Assembly: GCF_001512295.1 (NCBI RefSeq)
Contig: NZ_LNUP01000002.1
Coordinates: 1,180,263-1,244,262, forward strand
From: Pseudomonas sp. EpS/L25
GTDB taxonomy: Bacteria; Pseudomonadota; Gammaproteobacteria; Pseudomonadales; Pseudomonadaceae
Length of the DNA stretch: 64,000 bases
Reading direction: 5' to 3'
The translations under genes and the position numbers were made by a program. The notes under the pieces were generated by a model, which did no database searches, was not told where the DNA came from, and saw nothing but the letters and a program-made list of their open reading frames with translations. Numbering within the stretch: the first letter of the stretch is position 1; each line of letters begins with the position of its first letter. Shown here one piece after another: positions 62,247 through 64,000 of this stretch.

Positions 62247-63266
62247 ATGCTGGTAATGCGCCCTGCGCGGGCCGCGGATCTGCCCCTGGTCCAGCGGCTC
62301 GCCGCGGATAGCCCGGTCGGCGTCACCTCGCTGCCCGACAACCCCGAGCGGCTGCGCGACAAGATCCGCACCTCCGAGGCGTCGCTGGCGGCCGAGGTGG
62401 GCTTCCATGGCGAGGAGAGCTATTTCTTCGTGCTCGAAGACAGCGCCAGTGGCGAGCTGCTGGGCTGCTCGGCCATCGTCGCCTCGGCCGGCTTCTCCGA
62501 GCCCTTCTACAGTTTCCGCAACGAGACCTTCATCCACGCCTCGCGCGAGCTGAAGATCCACAACAAGGTCCATGTGCTGTCGCTCTGCCACGATCTCACC
62601 GGCAACAGCGTCCTCAGCAGCTTCTACGTCCAGCGACCGCTGCTGGACACGCCCCATGCCGAACTCAATTCCCGTGCCCGGCTGCTGTTCATGGCCGCCC
62701 ATCCGGAGCGCTTCGCCGAGTCCGTGGTGGTGGAGATCGTCGGCCTGTCGGACGAGGCCGGCGAATCGCCGTTCTGGAACGGGGTAGGGCGCAACTTCTT
62801 CGACCTCGACTACGCCTCCGCCGAACGCCTGTCCGGCCAGAAGAGCCGTACCTTCCTCGCCGAGCTGATGCCGACCTATCCGCTCTATGTGCCCCTGTTG
62901 CCGGACAGCGCCCAGGAGGCCATGGGCCAGGTGCACCCGCGGGCGCAGATCACCTTCGACATCCTCAGTCGCGAAGGCTTCGAGACCGACAACTACATCG
63001 ATATCTTCGATGGCGGCCCGACGCTGCACGCCCGCACCACGGCCATTCGCTCCATCGTCGAGAGCCGCCTGGCACCGGTGCAGGAGGGCCCGGCCACGCG
63101 CGACGACGCGCCCTGGTTCCTCGTCGCCAACGATGGCCTGGAAAACTTCCGGGCGCTGGCCGCGCCGCTGCACTGGGTGCCAGGCGCAGCCGTCACCCTT
63201 TCCACCGAGCAGATCGCCGCCCTGGAGATCGCCGAAGGCGACCGGGTTCGTCTGGTAGCGCTGTAG
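62247..63266 (+). CDS. aruF: Arginine/ornithine N-succinyltransferase, alpha subunit
   Basis: First step of the arginine succinyltransferase pathway, with AruG; 339 residues, GNAT-like fold. It begins MLVMRPARAADLPLVQRLAA and has SYFFVLEDSASGELLGCSAI, FYSFRNETFIHASRELKIHN, LCHDLTGNSVLSSFYVQRPL and LPTYP-like LAELMPTYPLYVPLLPDSAQ. CAAGGAG is seven bases from the ATG. Sixty-two bases after aruC. Confidence 0.95.
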   Translation: MLVMRPARAADLPLVQRLAADSPVGVTSLPDNPERLRDKIRTSEASLAAEVGFHGEESYFFVLEDSASGELLGCSAIVASAGFSEPFYSFRNETFIHASRELKIHNKVHVLSLCHDLTGNSVLSSFYVQRPLLDTPHAELNSRARLLFMAAHPERFAESVVVEIVGLSDEAGESPFWNGVGRNFFDLDYASAERLSGQKSRTFLAELMPTYPLYVPLLPDSAQEAMGQVHPRAQITFDILSREGFETDNYIDIFDGGPTLHARTTAIRSIVESRLAPVQEGPATRDDAPWFLVANDGLENFRALAAPLHWVPGAAVTLSTEQIAALEIAEGDRVRLVAL

Positions 63267-63292
63267 CCGACCCTAGCGTCTTTGGAGGTCCG

Positions 63293-64000
63293 ATGATCGT
63301 CCGTCCCGTCACCCGTGCCGATGTCCCCGCGCTGTTGCAACTGGCGCAAGCGGCCGGCGCCGGTCTCACCACCCTGCCGGCCAGCGAGGAACGCCTGCTG
63401 CAGCGCGTCGAGAACGCCGAGCGCAGCTTCCTGCAGCAGGCCCAGCCCGCCGATGCGGACTATCTCTTCGCCCTGGAAGACGACGGCGAAGTCATCGGCA
63501 TCGCCGGTATCGCCGCCGCCCTCGGCCTGCGCGAGCCCTGGTACAACTACCGCGTCGGCCTGACGGTGAGCGCCTCCCGCGAGCTGGACATCCACCGGCA
63601 GATCCCCACGCTGTTCCTCGCCAACGACATGACCGGCAGCTCCGAGCTGTGCTCGCTGTTCCTGCGTGCCGATCGCCGGGGCGGCGCGGCCGGGCGACTG
63701 CTGTCCAAGTCACGCTTCCTGTTCATCGCCGAATTCCGCGAGCTGTTCGCCGAGCGGATCATCGCCGAATTGCGCGGCATGTCCGACGGCAACGGCCAGT
63801 CGCCCTTCTGGGAGGGCCTGGGCCGGCACTTCTTCAAGATGGAATTCTCCCAGGCGGATTACCTCACCGGCATCGGCAATCGCGGCTTCATCGCCGAACT
63901 GATGCCGCGCTTCCCGCTCTACACCTGCTTCCTCGCGCCCGAGGCCCGCCAGGTGATCGGCCGGGTCCATCCCGACACCGAGGCCGCCCGCCGACTGCTG
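63293..64000 (+). CDS. aruG: Arginine/ornithine N-succinyltransferase, beta subunit, 3' end outside the window
   Basis: 236 codons are visible of about 340. It begins MIVRPVTRADVPALLQLAQA and parallels AruF throughout (DYLFALEDDGEVIGIAGIAA, YNYRVGLTVSASRELDIHRQ, LFLANDMTGSSELCSLFLRA, FIAELMPRFPLYTCFLAPEA), as expected of the paralogous subunit pair. GGAGG precedes the ATG by five bases. It starts 26 bases after aruF. Confidence 0.95.
   Translation, partial: MIVRPVTRADVPALLQLAQAAGAGLTTLPASEERLLQRVENAERSFLQQAQPADADYLFALEDDGEVIGIAGIAAALGLREPWYNYRVGLTVSASRELDIHRQIPTLFLANDMTGSSELCSLFLRADRRGGAAGRLLSKSRFLFIAEFRELFAERIIAELRGMSDGNGQSPFWEGLGRHFFKMEFSQADYLTGIGNRGFIAELMPRFPLYTCFLAPEARQVIGRVHPDTEAARRLL

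Overview
The window looks like a chromosomal segment of a GC-rich Pseudomonas, probably close to the P. oryzihabitans/psychrotolerans group. Family content supports this (MuxABC-OpmB with BaeSR, AruC-AruF-AruG, pseudomonad DinG, DUF6231 and DUF1145 proteins, REP sequences). The species is an inference from gene content, not a database match.

Layout. 1-3007 is the right end of an integrative element: a low-GC unknown gene cut by the window edge, decayed short frames, a P4-type tyrosine recombinase, and a 3' fragment of tRNA-Pro(GGG) followed by the tRNA terminator. 3314-14120 is a leftward carbohydrate-acid operon: DapA-type aldolase, Fe alcohol dehydrogenase, DUF1537 kinase, PdxA2-type dehydrogenase, D-2-hydroxyacid dehydrogenase, MFS and SSS transporters, Asp-box sialidase-like protein, SDR and DeoR regulator. 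14421-20182 is mixed: secreted GlcG/HbpS-like protein, exported 5-hydroxyisourate hydrolase, an LPS-core-transferase-like gene, a broken yqaA, a DsbA-like protein, a PRISE reductase and a domain-permuted CoA transferase. 20188-31219 is one leftward efflux locus, muxA-muxB-muxC-opmB-baeS-baeR. 31220-31848 is a repeat-rich gap.

31849-43769 carries a YghU-type GST, an AraC regulator, a divergent pair made of a GNAT/C39-peptidase fusion and a RLAN/RimK ATP-grasp ligase, small SEC-C proteins, LEA2 lipoprotein, YchJ, DUF6231, an OmpA lipoprotein, DUF1145, DinG and a serine esterase.

43770-58250 is an accessory block for aldoxime/nitrile catabolism. Aldoxime dehydratase, an outer-membrane channel, amidase, Co-type nitrile hydratase alpha and beta, its activator, a CbiM-like cobalt permease and a PAS chemoreceptor run leftward from an AraC-regulated divergent promoter. 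An AMP-forming acyl-CoA synthetase and an acyl-CoA dehydrogenase, with their own AraC and TetR regulators, run rightward and are bracketed by two copies of a MITE-like repeat. Together they can turn an aldoxime into nitrile, amide, acid and acyl-CoA. A truncated formate/nitrite transporter marks the right edge.

58551-64000 returns to core genes: OmpA-like lipoprotein, pdxH, a SlyB-like lipoprotein and the arginine succinyltransferase operon aruC-aruF-aruG (aruG cut by the window end).

Two dispersed inverted-repeat element families were found by comparing the sequence with itself: family A (three copies, near 33.8, 43.9 and 48.9 kb) and family B (two copies, near 31.4 and 47.0 kb). One family A copy supplies the C-terminus of the GNAT/C39 protein. 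No rRNA, complete tRNA or CRISPR array was seen.
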